Positions 33,736-46,126 are shown, counted from the first letter of the stretch. The stretch: 64,000 nt of DNA from Epiperipatus broadwayi (GCA_028023455.1 JAQFVV010006270.1:5666834-5730833); one strand, 5' to 3'. Made by a program: numbers and translations. Notes: generated from the letters alone by a model not told the origin.

Positions 33736-33765
33736 ATAGAGATATTCTGAAAAGCTTGTTTGGCA

Positions 33766-34814
33766 CACTCATTATATAACATTGGTAACAAGACATCAAA
33801 AAAAAAAAAAGGAAACAAAATAAATAGTAGAAAAGTCAAGGCAAAATATAATAAAGAATAAGAAAAAATATATGATAATTGTTAGAGAAAGAAAAGTGAG
33901 GCTCAGAAAAGATTTGAAAAATATAAATATTCTTTGCCATTCTTACATTTGTAACATTACACATTATTTTTAATGTTATGCATGCACAAGAAATGCTACC
34001 TATTTTACAAAGCTTTAGAAAAAAAATTGAAATTGCACAAAACTTGAAAAATTCTATAATGATATCAGATAAATTTAACATGGAAAAATGAATTATTTTA
34101 TATTTTGAAGGAAAGAAAGAAATTAAGAAGCCAATCTAGAATTTAGAATACAGCAAACTACCAAGCTTAAAAGGTTGATTGAAAGAAAATGTTATGTTAT
34201 ACAGTAATAATAATTTATAAAACATTATTTTTGAAATCGTAAGTACAATGTTTATAAAGGTTGATAACTAGCCAATTCTATTTATAAAACCATTATTCTC
34301 TGTTTAATTTATTTGTGATATAAAGCGCGCATACATACACCAATAATCGTGTACAATAGACTGATGAATCACATACATAAAAAGTAATAATCATAATATC
34401 TAGCATGCAATAATCCAAGATTAAATAAACTATTAAAATGTGATAACTAATTTTTCAAATTGTAAATTTAATAAGAATCAAAAAAGAATACTTAATTTTT
34501 TTTTATGTAGAATTGTTAGAGTTGTTGCTATATCCCCTTTTTTTTCTTTCTATAAGTCTTACATATGTATAATTATTAGCTCATTCACATCATTCAGCCA
34601 ATTTCATTCATAACGCAGTCTTATTTTTTTTATAGGTGATATATATATTTAATGTGCACTATATCTTTATTATCATTTTTTTATATAAATTATTTTATTT
34701 TTTATTTTATTTAATGTATTTTTGTTTAGATTTCTTAAAAAATTTCATGTTAATGACAATAATATTTTTGTTTTTAAAAATATTTAATAATACCAATATA
34801 TATATATAAAATTT
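33766..34814. other. No gene seen
   Basis: AT-rich; the minus 81-codon frame at 33836-34081 is not recognised. Confidence 0.4.
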
Positions 34815-35005
34815 AAACTGGATTCCAAGAGATTGTAAAAGACCCAGAAAGAGACCACATGTGAAATGGATGGATGAAATAAGAAAGTGTGCAGGGGTGA
34901 TGTGGAGAAGAGAAGCGAAAGATCGGAGAAGATGGATTAAACTTGGAGAGACCTTTATCCTGCAGTGGATTGATAATGGTTGATAATGATGATGATGATA
35001 TATAT
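34815..35005 (+). pseudogene. LINE (RTE-like family A) extreme 3' end
   Basis: Well preserved: KWMDEIRKCAGVMWRREAKD, RRRWIKLGETFILQWIDNG then stop, then GATAATGATGATGATGAT. The microsatellite-like tail is the end of the element. It starts abruptly, so it is a 5'-truncated insertion. Confidence 0.9.
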
Positions 35006-35439
35006 AAAATTAAATGTAAATGCGAATTAAAAATATATTTTTACATAGAGTTTTTTTTCTTTTATAAATTTAAATACTTGTATATAATATATGATTTATT
35101 TAAAATTTTATTCTAAAATCCTTTATTTTTTTTTTGAATATGATTTCATTCTGTGATTCACTCAGATTTCCCTATTGAGAGGATAATGGTGGCTTATACA
35201 TTAGAAATCTTTGTTTGTCCATATATATTAGCAGTGGATTGTTTACTTAATTATCTTGTTGGCAAACAAAATATTGATTGTGCTAAAAGAATCCTCTCTA
35301 AAATATAACTTTCCAAAGTAATATATGTATATAGAGAATGCTGACTAGTTGAGCTGCTGTCAAGTTTTAAAATTTACATAGTTGATCTAAATGAAACTCA
35401 TCTTCAGGGAAAATCTATTTAATTCAGTCAATAGTATTC

Positions 35440-35935
35440 TATTCCATGAACAAGTCCAAAGAGCAGTCACATCCTCATTTCATCCATTTCTTCACTCTGA
35501 AAGCTTCATTGCTTATCTCTTCAATTCCATGTAATTCTTCTCACTATATCATCCAGCAATGTCAATCTTCTCCATCCTTTCTTCTTGTTTCCACTCACCA
35601 TTCCCTCCAACATATCTTTCATTCAACTATATTTTCTTTTTAATATATGTCCAATCCAGTTTCTCAATCAATCTTCTTGTTTCATTTATTTTTTTTATTC
35701 ATCCATCTGATTTTTTCCATCCTTCTCCATGACCATGTCTCAAAGGCTTCCAATTCGTTCCTAATTTTATTATTCACTGTTCGCGTTTTACAATCATATA
35801 ATAGCACACTCCACATATAGTATTTAATTAATCTTTTCATTAATTCTCTCTTCAAAGGTTCACGTAATAATTTCTTTCTTTTAGTAAAAGCCTTCTTAAA
35901 TTGTTTTGAAAGAAACCACATGGTGTTAAATTTCC
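35440..35935 (-). pseudogene. LINE (family B) RT C-terminal fragment
   Basis: The minus frame 35682-35921 contains LKRELMKRLIKYYMWSVLLY, then ELEAFETWSWRRMEKIRWM. These are the blocks that follow the RT domain in common animal LINEs ('KR..K.YVWSV.LYG' and 'LEAFEMW.WRRM'). The part at 35440-35640 continues the C-terminus with stops. A related fragment is at 45490-45690. Confidence 0.85.
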
Positions 35936-37104
35936 TAAAGGTTTAATTTGATATTTTCTTTTATTGGAATTCCTCAATGTATTAGTTATATTAAAATTTC
36001 TTTTCTCAATGATATCTGTACTCATTTTATCAACATCTATTCTCTAATCACAGTATGATTCAGAAAGTTCAGAGAAAAAAACTTATTTCTTATAGAATAA
36101 TGTTATTGCATTACAGGATCAGATTTTCTTTTTGGATTTTTTTAATGCTTGTTGACTATGAAATTGAAAACAGGAGAGAGGAAATATTTTCCTATCTTTA
36201 AATCATCTGATTTGGAATTTGTGATACTTTAAAAATTATAAACATAAATATTATGAAGAAAAAGGAGAGAAACTACTTTGTATATTTGTATTTACTTTTT
36301 GATAATATAAAAATAAACATATAAGATGTATGTAATTAATTAAATAAATAAATAGTTTCCTTTTTATTTCAAAATTGACTCATTAATTATAATATATAAA
36401 AATTACAATCCATGTATTCATTTTTTTTAAAACAAATTTTGTTTATTTTATGAGTCAAATTTCTCTACAATTTTTTATATATGATATATATATATGGAAA
36501 TAGACAAGATTTGTATGTGGATTATAATATATATGCATATTCAGTATGTATTAAACTTAACAATTTCTGCATTTAATATGCTTATATTTCCAACTGCATA
36601 TGTCTGTATTAAAGACAAGTGCAGATAGAGTATTAGAATAATGATATTGTATTTTTAAAAATAAATATTTTTCCTAATGTAAAATCTTTATCCTGATTTA
36701 ACATTCTCATAGATAGTTACATTTTCTTACTAACTTCTTTTTTTTTTAAATATAGAAATGCACTATTATAAATTATTATTATTCATATATCTAATAAATA
36801 AAGTGTTTTTTAAAATATATTTTTGTATTTATTTATTAATACATATACTAGCATATCTAAAATCTATTTACACCATGTACTTATTATATCAAGGAAAGTT
36901 TTTTTTTATAAATAAAAGATATGGAGCATTTTTTTTTTTTTTAATAAAAGAACTCATCATTTGATTAAATAATCATTTAATATATTAATGTATTAGCAGT
37001 TCATATTTATATATGGACACATATTTTTGCACAATTAACTTACATATTGAAATAATATATTCCTTTGGAATATATTTCATTGGTGTGTAGATTAAATAAA
37101 TGTT
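35936..37104. other. AT-rich stretch, no gene seen
   Basis: Very AT-rich with poly-T runs; the frame at 36758-36964 is low complexity (Phe, Leu, Ile, Tyr). Confidence 0.5.
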
Positions 37105-37316
37105 TAGAAAATAAATTTTATTAACTTACAAGTGTGTTGTCATTGATATGATTAAAATATCACATTATTATTTAAAGGTATTATATATATTTTTTTATAA
37201 ATAAAAATTAGAAAATAAATTTTATTAACTTAGAAGTATGATGTCATTGATATGTTTAAAATATCATATTATTATTATTTAAAAGTATTATATATTTTTT
37301 TATAAATAAAAATTGA
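37105..37316. repeat. Two-unit tandem duplication, about 104 bp each
   Basis: TAGAAAATAAATTTTATTAA starts at 37105 and 37209; copies differ by a few substitutions and an ATT gain. Confidence 0.88.
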
Positions 37317-38119
37317 TTTTATTAAACTATAATTTAAAAAGAAATTCAATTGTTGAATTTAAAAATATTGATTATAAAGAATTGGCAATTATTTATTCAA
37401 ATATACTTTTAAATTAACTGTAGATCTATTTACCGTTCTATTGGCAAGTATCAAGAAAACTGTTTGATCATGTGAACAGGGTCAGGGGCATCATGCAGTT
37501 GAATTAACAAGAAAAGAAAAATATTGGATTTTAAACTCTCAAGATGAACTTGTAAATAAAATTTTTATCCCCAAAATTTGGGAACCAAGTCTCAAATAGA
37601 TAATCTATTCCTTTATATTTTCATCTATCATAAATAGGATTACTTCATAACCATTAATTGCTGCAAAATAATGATTTTTATATCACATTCAGGCTTGTCT
37701 GCTTACTATAGAGCCATAATGAAGGAAGCATTGTCTGATATATCTTACATTTGAAGAACATTAAAATTTTCTACTGGTAAAAAAATTAAAGTGATAAAAC
37801 AATTTATAAATCTTTATTAAATATTTTGTTTAATCTATAATAACTTGTTTCTTATATAAATATTATACCAATATTAATTATTTATAAATTGTCAATTCTT
37901 AAATATTGTATCAATCACAGCGTGTAATTATTAAAGCTACATGCAAGTTAAAGTTTTCAAAATGTTTAAATGTTGTGATAAATGATAGTTTATTTTTACT
38001 TTATAGATAGGAAATTTCAATACAGATTATGAAATGTATAATCTGTGTTATTTAATGAGTATTATAATTTTAAATAATGATTATTTAAATGATAATAAAT
38101 ATTTATTGTATATATTGTA
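37317..38119. other. AT-rich stretch, no gene seen
   Basis: Nothing recognised. Confidence 0.45.
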
Positions 38120-38255
38120 ATGTTTTTCGTTTGCTAGGCCTCTACACGCTAATATAAACTGCGCGTGAGTTGATCAAGCTATGTCAAAAAAGAAGAAAGT
38201 TATATTTCTATTCTAAAAACATAGCTATATTTCCTGATCAACTCGGCCTATTAAT
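38120..38255. repeat. Imperfect inverted repeat
   Basis: TAGGCC plus GAGTTGATCAAGCTATGT on the left is inverted as ACATAGCTAT, then TGATCAACTC plus GGCCTA on the right. It could be a terminal piece of an unknown element related to the unusual block at 38821-39200. Confidence 0.6.
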
Positions 38256-38820
38256 TGTTGAGAATTGTGCTATTGACGAAATCAGCTTTTAATTTATTTA
38301 ATCTGGGCGCCAGAATTCCTAAGAATTCGCTGAAATCGTCATATAACATCTCACAAATAAAAAAAAAAACTTTTAAACTAATCGGTATTACATCATACCG
38401 TAACGAGAATTAATTTTTTTAAGATTATTATTCCTGGGCTTATTCAAACATATTGGCAAAGGTAAATTACATTTTTAAATCTTATTAAACTACTAATAGA
38501 TTTAATAATAAAAAATAATAACTATTATTAATAACGCACAAATGAAAATTGGTATTGGAAATAATTTTATTCTAATAGACTAAAAAAATATTTGAAATAA
38601 ATTACTTAGAGAGAACACAACTCAGACGTGAATCAATTAATAAAAAACAATTTTACAATTACTGTTCCTATCTAAATTTCTTCTAGAAATTTCCTTAAAA
38701 AAAATTGAAGGTCTCTTGTACAAGAAAATTAATGTCTCTATCGGGATTGTTTAAACATACTTTTAGAAATTGTTTGAAAACGTTTAATTTGGTCACAATC
38801 AGGAGTAATGAAGTATAACT

Positions 38821-39200
38821 TACCGGTAAGTTTTGTGCATTCAGTAGTAGATAACTATGCATAGTTTTTTGGGTAGAATGAGCTCGGCCTTTTGGTTATT
38901 ATTTGATCCTGTGGTCCATTCTCCTAGTCGGTCACGAAAGCTTTTCTGGTATACATCTTCAGGCCCGATGTCTTCAGAAGCTCCGGTTCACTCCGACATG
39001 CCGAATTACTTCAGCGTAGAGCGATCTTGGATATATTATTGCTATCCAAGACCAACTAGAGAAATCAACGAACAAGATGTCCTTCAAACTGATCTCTGCC
39101 TTTTATACTCTCTAGAGGCCCAGTTTTCCGACTTCTGTGCATATCTTTTGTTTGTCAAAATATCCGTTGATAATCTTATATATTCTTTATAAAATTTATG
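38821..39200 (-). promoter_or_regulatory. GC-richer block with minus-strand core-promoter-like signals
   Basis: This block is much less AT-rich than its surroundings. On the minus strand it has TATAAAAG near 39098-39105, a TCAGT initiator-like word about 17 bp on (closer than the usual 30), and about 250 bp later a consensus donor ACCG then GTAAGT near 38815-38824. It could be a solo LTR of a retroelement, or a first exon and promoter of an unseen minus-strand gene. The 111-codon plus frame (38857-39192) matches nothing I know. Function unresolved. Confidence 0.35.
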
Positions 39201-39867
39201 TTACAAAGTCTCTATTTTTTTCAGCATAATTCTGCCATCTTTAATTAGTTGAAATATTTTTACTTTCTCTTATCTAGATTGGTAATTTGTGTCTTTTGTT
39301 TTCTCCAATTCTAACTTTTATTTCTAATTACATAAAAAAAAAACCGAAAGAATAATTTAACTTTCATTGTATGTTATTTTTTTAAAAAAAATTAGTCAAA
39401 AAAAAATCTAAATTTACTTTTATTTTTTAGCTTCTACCAAATGCCAATATATTTGCAACGTATATAAATAAACGTTACAATATGTATATGAGATTTGACT
39501 AATGCTGTATTGCAACAGATATTATTGGTTATGTTTAACTTGATATTATTGTTGGTTAGTTATAAATTTCCTATGGCTTTATTTTATAATGACTTTGTTT
39601 TTGTAGTGAATACTTTCTTAAGCATGGTTAATGATGAATGAGTATTTAAATATTTTATATATTAAGTTTTTAAGAATAGTTTTTGTTTCTATGCTATTAT
39701 TTAGAATATTAGAGTAGCGAGTTAATGTCATTTATAACAGACATTTTACCCATTGCTTAGTCTCATAGCCCTCAGTGTATAGGTTACTGTGTTTTTTGGT
39801 ATTGAGATCAAGGATGGCTTGGTTTGGTTTGGCAGTGACTTATAATCATACATGCATTTGCTGATTT

Positions 39868-40165
39868 TGATCATCATCATCATCAACCATTATTAATCCA
39901 CTGCAGGCTGAAGATCTCTCCAAGTTCGATCCATCTCACATATGGTCTCTTTCTGGGTCTTTTACAATCTTTTGGAATTCAGTTTAAGATTTCATTTGTC
40001 CATCTATTATCATCTCTTTTGGAAATATGTTCAGCCCAACTCTCACTTCAGTCTTTTAATTTTTTCAATGAGGTCAATAACACCTGTTTGTTCTCTTACC
40101 CATATATTGTGTTTTCGATTTCTTCTTGTTACTCCTAACATGCATCTCTCCACTTCTTTGAGTGG
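39868..40165 (-). pseudogene. LINE (RTE-like family A) 3' end
   Basis: Starts with ATCATCATCATCATC (the tail in reverse), then the complement of the CTGCAGTGGAT and TGGATGGATG-type blocks, and runs to the 'ERCMLGVTRR' equivalent near 40140. Same family as 27066, 30830 and 34815; 5'-truncated. Confidence 0.85.
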
Positions 40166-40544
40166 TCTGAAGTGTTTGCATTGGTATATGAATTTAAATA
40201 TTGGTAATTATTACAATGACATTATTGTTATTTTTTTTTAAAATAAATTATTTTGTTTAATAATAAATTGTTTTTTTTCTTTTGTTGTTGTCTATTACTT
40301 GAATTATATAATATAAAATATTGATATGCCAAATTAACAGGTGACCAAATGTAACTCATGCTAGATAAATTTATCTTTTTACTTTAAGATTTATTATTGA
40401 TTGGAAGAGTTTCGTTTTATAATTTATAGCTTACCAACATTTTTGTTTAAGTGTGACTTTTCTAGTAAACTTAACTTCTTTCTTTGATATTTTTTATATT
40501 ATTTAACAATATTAAATTACAATTTGATATAGGCAGGGAGTTAT

Positions 40545-40915
40545 TGATGTGATGTGATGTACTGTTGCTTCTCCTTAAACGGAGTCAGGAATCTCTCCGC
40601 AATTATACCCAGAGAAACCTGTTAGCCACTTTATTTTCCATTTCCCACTCTAAGTTTTCCCATATTCTGCTCCATCCCATTTCCACAACATAATCTTTGC
40701 CAACTCTATGGCCTTTATATCTAAACCCACCTTATCTTTTCCCAAACCCAACATATAAAAACCAATAATCCACTTTCTGTATAATCACTTTTTTCACATT
40801 TATTCTTCCATAACTTCATTATATGTACCCTTTCTGTTTTCAAGCATTTACATTCAATTAACAGATGAATATTTTCTATTCCTTCCTTACACAATTTACA
40901 GACTAAATCACCCAT
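40545..40915 (-). pseudogene. LINE C-terminal zinc-binding fragment (family C)
   Basis: The minus 64-codon frame reads CKLCKEGIENIHLLIECKCL then KTER. It matches the C-x2-C-x8-H-x4-C motif near the C-terminus of many LINE polyproteins ('LC....ED..HLL.EC'). Downstream residues are frame-broken. Not assignable to a clade. Confidence 0.65.
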
Positions 40916-41429
40916 ATTTTTCCATATTTTTATTATCTAGTGGTGACTTCTAGTAAAGTTATTACAATATATATAAATCTGAGAATATAAAATCATTTGA
41001 AGAAGGTTGAGAGTATTATATGTATATTTTTATTTAATTTAAGTAGTTCACAACTTATGGAAGAAATATAATTAGTTGCAATTAGTAAAATAATGTATAT
41101 ATATATTTTGAATATGGATGTCTATATAATTAGAATAATTGTGTATATTATTTTGTAAAAAAAGTTTTTTAATTTTATTTTATAATTTAGCATCATATGT
41201 CTAATACTCTGTCTCTAGTCTGTTGTCATTTAATTTTAGCCCCCCCCCCCCCAATTTTTATTATATTGTAGCATAGTAAACTTGAGAGCAGATTGTAAAT
41301 CTGATTTAAACTGACCAAAAATCAGCTTTTGCATTTTTTCCCCTAGAACTTTGGCGAATGTTCTGTCACTGTTATAAGATGCTAGGAAAAAGAGAAAAGA
41401 GTAGTCACAGATTCAGATGTTATTTTTAT
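40916..41429. other. No gene seen
   Basis: AT-rich with a poly-C run near 41241. Confidence 0.45.
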
Positions 41430-41710
41430 GCCTAATAGGATTATGGTGACTGTTGTTATTAAAAAGCCAAAGACACCAAAAGTATGTATGCTGAACTGAG
41501 TTCAGATCTGTACAACTATATAAAAACTAATGAGCTTAAATTGAAAGTATTATTGTGTTTTCATTTAGGACTCAAAGCTTTATAGTTAGCTAATAAGGTA
41601 AAAGGTAGCTGCTGGGGGGTTGCATTAGATCCTAAGATCTAGGTGCATTGCTCTCAGGTCCAAGACTCCTCACTGATGAAAGTCACAAGCTAGAAACTAG
41701 TCTAGGGATA
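41430..41710 (+). mobile_element. Family 2 HHR element, 5'- and 3'-truncated
   Basis: Starts at the internal CCTAATAGGATTATGGTG and stops a few bases past the ribozyme. It retains the ACTGAACTGAGTTCAG palindrome and GTTGCATTAGATCCTAAG. No target duplication found. Confidence 0.85.
41668..41707 (+). ncRNA. Hammerhead ribozyme, family 2
   Basis: Core CTGATGA and GAAA are intact, stem II is AAGT/GCTA around CACAA, stem III ACT/AGT, cleavage triplet GTC. Stem I CCTCA/TAGGG has one mismatch and one wobble. Plausibly weakly active. Confidence 0.7.
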
Positions 41711-42744
41711 TCTGTGTAATTAAATCCTTCTTTCACTAGGTATGTTATAAACCTTAAATCTCTGAGTAACTTTATTAGCATTCGTAAATGAGCTATATTG
41801 TCTTCTTAGAAGAAAGATGTAATATTAAAAACAAAAACAATATTGAAACTGAAAATTAAATTCAAAAAGAAAAGCTAGGATTATAGGAATAATTTAATTC
41901 AGTATTCATAAGCGGCACCTTTCCTACATATAAATCTTTTGCTTTATATATTTATTATTCCAGGGAATGTCTCCAAGACTGAACATTCAGAAAGTCAAGA
42001 ACTTTCTCATTCACAAACTGTGATTATATAAGGTTTAAAAGAAATAGGTCCAATATGTTTTTTATTTTTATTTTCTGGATATGTGTGTTTTTTTTTTTTT
42101 TTTAAAGTATAAAGTTATGTTTAAAATAAAATGCTTGATTAAATTAGATCTTCATTCTTGCCTGAAGCAGAAATGATTACAATGATATTGTTTTAATGTG
42201 GTCGCACTATGAGAAGATCTTATTTTTTGAAAAGTGTATATATACAATGCTTGGGAAAATGTTAGTAGTGAAATAAGAAGAGAATAGTGAGCACTATGGA
42301 ATGATCAGCCAAAAAATCCATTCAGACGAAATGCTATTTATGTAATCATTAGAAGATAATATTCACCTAATAATTTATAGAGTATCGTGGTATAGTGCAT
42401 CTGCTTCCTGTATCTACAACTTGGAGTTTGAATGTAAAGATATGAAACTTGGAAATCTAATTAGCCATCAACTATTAATCTATAAATGGATATCTTTCTA
42501 TTTTTTGATAGTGAGTGAAACAAAGTTAAAAATCTTTTAAAACTGTCTTCACACAATAGCCTATGATAAGGAAGATTTGGTTAGTAATACTTTCTCTGCT
42601 TGCCTATGTAAAGTCATGAAAGAAACATTTGACTAGTTTAGTTAAAGGATATGTTTTAAATTTCAATGTACATACCTACATATAGATGTACTTCAAAACT
42701 TTTAATACATTGTACAGGCTTTAACCTGCATTTATATATGTAAT
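41711..42744. other. No gene seen
   Basis: An acceptor-like TATTCCAG at 41956-41963 is followed by a 21-codon frame in the right phase for KIAA1143, but it does not match the family. Confidence 0.4.
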
Positions 42745-43165
42745 ATATGCGGGGTTCGAACTCAGACTTTCACATGACTTACCACTTTCAGTGCCATCTC
42801 ATATTGCTGACTCACCTGATCACACACATGTTGAAAAGATAAATAATCACTGCTATCAAGGGCTTTGAACGTTCAATCATCAGATTTTCAATGAAATGGA
42901 AGGCTAAAGAGTTATGAGTTGGAATAGTTTGAAGCCTGTCCATTAAAGTATAAATATTGGCTATCTTAATATAAAGCTGAGTACTGATTATATATGTGTG
43001 TGAGGATAGTAATCTAGACCAACTGATGATTGCTGGTTTAGCATGAAATACGTATATTGGTGATTATTTATCTTTTCAACATGTGTGTGATCAGGTGGGT
43101 CAGCAATATGAGATGGCACTGAGAGTGGTGGGTCGTGTGAAAGTCTGAGTTCAAAACTTTTAGTA
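42745..43165 (+). mobile_element. Family 1 HHR repeat with inverted arm
   Basis: 42745-42850 is the inverted copy of 43060-43165 (TTCGAACTCAGACTTTCAC and complement). Between them, 42877-43018 equals the second half of the Family 1 monomer (TTCAATGAAATGGA, GAAGCCTGTCCATTAAA), followed by the ribozyme. Orientation of the core unit is plus. Confidence 0.85.
43019..43060 (+). ncRNA. Hammerhead ribozyme, family 1 copy c
   Basis: Stem I CCAA/TTGG, core CTGATGA, GAAA and the palindromic stem III ATAC/GTAT with cleavage triplet ATA are intact. Stem II is TTGC/GCAT, where the pair next to the core is T-T. Probably reduced activity. Confidence 0.75.
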
Positions 43166-43429
43166 AATAATATGTCAAGTATTGTTTATATTTGTATTCA
43201 GATATTTTCATGGATAAAAGATGATTGCTTATAATTTTTTATCGGGAAACTTTTTGGCTGAAAAAATATTTTAATGAGTAATATCATTTGTTTTTAAATC
43301 CTTTTAAAAGATTAATTGATCTGCTTTATTTTTCTATTATTTCATCTAAAAACGTGGAAGTTATCTAATGAAACAGTTTGTTTTAAAAATGTATTTAAAG
43401 CTTTTTTTCCATGTAGTTCCCACCCATTT

Positions 43430-44720
43430 TCTTCAGACATTAATCATAAATTCAGTGACAGGTAAATTAAAATTGCGAAAGAAATGCAATATTTTGCTGA
43501 TTGTGGTCATTTTAGATATTTTTTTGAAGCCTTGAAAGTAAGATATGGACCTGAAAAATTGTGTAATTTTATTGAATCCATGTGTGGCACTTTATGTAAT
43601 AAGAAAGATATTTCAAATATATCTAGGGAGTATTTTGATCATCATTTGAAAAAGGATCCAAAAATTCAAATGACATCTTTATGATATATCTATTTATCTA
43701 GTCATTAATAAAGTTTAAACAGTTTTTAATAATCTTAAAAAATAGTATGATGCAATACCTGCTTTAAAATGTGATAGTGATATGTTGACTTCAAATCTAA
43801 TGGATTTTTTAAAGAAATATATCGATTCATGAAGTTGTGTCATTTTATCTTAAGAATGCGTTTATTATTCCAATTTATAAAAATAAAGAGAATTGAAATG
43901 ACTGAAATAAGTATATTGGAATGTCATTGTTGCGTACTAAATTAAAACCCTTTTTAAGGATTTTGTTGAATGGGTTTCGTAGATCAATATAGTTAGAGAA
44001 TAAAAAACCATGATTTATGCAGTGTAGCTATGACTTTTATTGACAGGTAAATGTAAAAAAAAAAAGAAATTTAGGGATCAAAGATGTGATAATTGTTTTT
44101 ATGATGTGGTTATGGCATTTGATTCAGTTAATCAAAAAAGATTGTATATAAGCTTGAAATTAACTTGTTGTTCACTGATGTTTATTTTTACGAACTGGAT
44201 TTTATATGATGGATAAGAGGAAATATTAAATATTGCTAATGGAAAGTCAGATGTATTTGAAATGAAAATTGATGTTTTAACACTGATGTGGACTATCACC
44301 ATCTTTGAATTCTATTTGGAAGAATTTAAGAAGGCATCAATATAAGATATAAATTGATAGAGAGATTTTTAATTTGTACTAGGTATTAAAAACAAAATGA
44401 AGACATTCATTTTTTGGTTTCTAGATTTACAGTTTTCTGATGATTGTGCTATTCTTGCCAATATTGCTATAAATTTATATAGTGCTCAAAATGCTTTAAA
44501 ATGCAAAAAAAAGATTTGCAGATTTATTCCTATCATTTCTTGAGCAACTTGGACTCTAATGATTATCATATTGGAAATACAAATCTGTTTAAATATTTTG
44601 ATAGATTAAATGCAAGCTGAAAGTCAAGTCACCAAGTAGTACAGAAGAGGGTCTGGTTCCTTTATCAACATAAAGATACTGATAAAATTTTATTTAAGAA
44701 TGCTCTATAAATTCTGAAAG
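43430..44720 (+). pseudogene. LINE (RTE-like) endonuclease-RT linker and RT remnant
   Basis: 43484-43684 reads MQYFADCGHFRYFFEALKVR then YGPEKL, matching the linker before the RT ('FF.ALK..YGP'). Further right, in shifting frames: FIIPIYKNKEN (the 'PIYKNKG' block, 43861), VVMAFDSVNQKRL (the RT 'D.aFDsv' block, 44108), and FSDDCAILAN (the catalytic 'FADDcallA' box with Ala to Ser, 44434). RT copies element RNA into DNA. Many stops; dead. Confidence 0.8.
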
Positions 44721-44790
44721 TGTATATGAAATTATAAGACTAGTAATTAGTACATTCTTAGCTTATGGATGTAGTAATATTAAATCTGTA

Positions 44791-44912
44791 TGCAAAAACA
44801 TATACGAGACATGTTTAAAATCTGAATAAAGTTCACAATTTTTGCCTAGTGCACTAAGCAAAAATTGCAAACTTTATTCAGATTTTAAGCATATCTCGTA
44901 TATATTTTTGCA
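44791..44912. mobile_element. Short palindromic MITE with TA flanks (Tc1/mariner-like?)
   Basis: TGCAAAAACATATACGAGAC at the left is inverted at the right end, with TA on both outer sides (44789-44790, 44913-44914). Almost the whole element is an inverted repeat around CCTAGTGCACTAAG. TA target duplication is typical of Tc1/mariner; no transposase. Confidence 0.8.
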
Positions 44913-45489
44913 TATAGTTATTTTCAATATTACATTTCCTCAGGTTATTGCATGTCAAAATTTTCAATGTAATATTGAATCTATTATTTTGAAAGTATAT
45001 CTTCATTGAATTCCTAAGTATCAGACTTAGGAGTATAAGGTTCTCGTATCAATTTCAATTTTTGCACTTCTGAAATTCAGAAGTCTTATGAATTTCTGGG
45101 CAACAAAGTCGTTTGATATATTTATTTATTTTTTATTGAATTGAGCATGTGAAGCTTATGGAAATTAAAATGTTCTAATAAAAGATTTTTTTTGAGAAAT
45201 TGATTATAATTTTCATGGGAAAGGGAGCCCGTTTACACTATAACAATCATCTCATCCAACGAGTACAGTATTGTTTGTTTTTATTGGAATATTTGGCTAT
45301 TAATGCAGTATAATAGAAAGCTACAATTAAGCAAGGTCTTGGATGTCTAACAGAAAAGTTTGCTGCAGAGAAATTAAAAGTCAATATTGCAAAATTCATG
45401 TTTTATATATTGGTTTGTATAGTCACTCCAAAATTCATTTTTAATAATTTTTTATAGTTTTTTTATTCTGCTTTTTAGGATGGGGGAAA
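44913..45489. other. No gene seen
   Basis: Nothing recognised; may include unrecognisable LINE remains. Confidence 0.4.
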
Positions 45490-45690
45490 GTAAGATAATT
45501 GCTAATGGCATCAATAATATTCTGTCCCATGGATAGATCCAAAGTGTAGTTACATCACCAATTCATCAATTTTTCCATTCCATTATCTTCATTGCCCAGC
45601 TCTTCAATTTCGCACAACCCTTCCCACCTCTTACATCATTTGACATTGTCAATCTGTTCAATTCTTTCTTCTTATTTCCACTCATCATTT
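45490..45690 (-). pseudogene. LINE (family B) C-terminal fragment
   Basis: Matches 35440-35600 in nucleotide sequence (ATATTCT...CCATGGATAGATCC, CATTGCCCAGCTCTTCAAT). It corresponds to the lysine/arginine-rich end of the LINE ORF on the minus strand. Confidence 0.75.
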
Positions 45691-46126
45691 CCTATATAAA
45701 AAATGTAGATATGTACTGCTTATATCATTTTAGAAAAATCCATATTTTTGTTGTGCTGCAATTTCTATTAAATATCATTAACTGTATTCCTATGGGAATT
45801 TGATCCTATTATTCATGAATTAATGCGTACATTTTAACTTCCTTAACTTATTCTATTTTTAATCTGTCACAATAAAATCTCAATTTACCCACACCCCAAT
45901 TTCCAATCTAGTTGAAACTTTATTTACATATGTGTTCCAAGCAGCTATACTTTTATTTAAATTTTGCAAACAATTTTAATAAAAAATTTACATTTTTAAT
46001 TTTACATATAACTTTGACACTAGTGGTATATATCGATACTCTCGGTAATTTAAAACTGAATGATTAGTTGAAAAGTGATTTTGATAATTCAGTGTTTATA
46101 AGTAACTATTAGAAACCAATCAACAC

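Larger units (their letters stand above)
33568..33765. mobile_element. Family 3 palindromic element with two hammerheads
   Basis: The left arm (CAAGCTTTTCAGAATATC, then the ribozyme in minus sense, then GATATTCAAGCATT) is mirrored on the right. The loop is near 33655-33672. Each arm carries its own HHR, pointing outward. Flanked by direct repeats of ACTCATTATAGATATTAG type. Confidence 0.85.

Noticed and set aside
38857-39192. The longest plus-strand frame (111 codons) as a gene
   Set aside because: No family similarity, no supporting splice structure on the plus strand; the open frame follows from the lower AT content. The minus-strand signals are more interesting.
41964-42031. Terminal exon of the KIAA1143 homolog
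   Set aside because: Right phase and a fair acceptor, but the peptide (ends HSQTVII) lacks the lysine-rich and LLSF-acidic features of the family.
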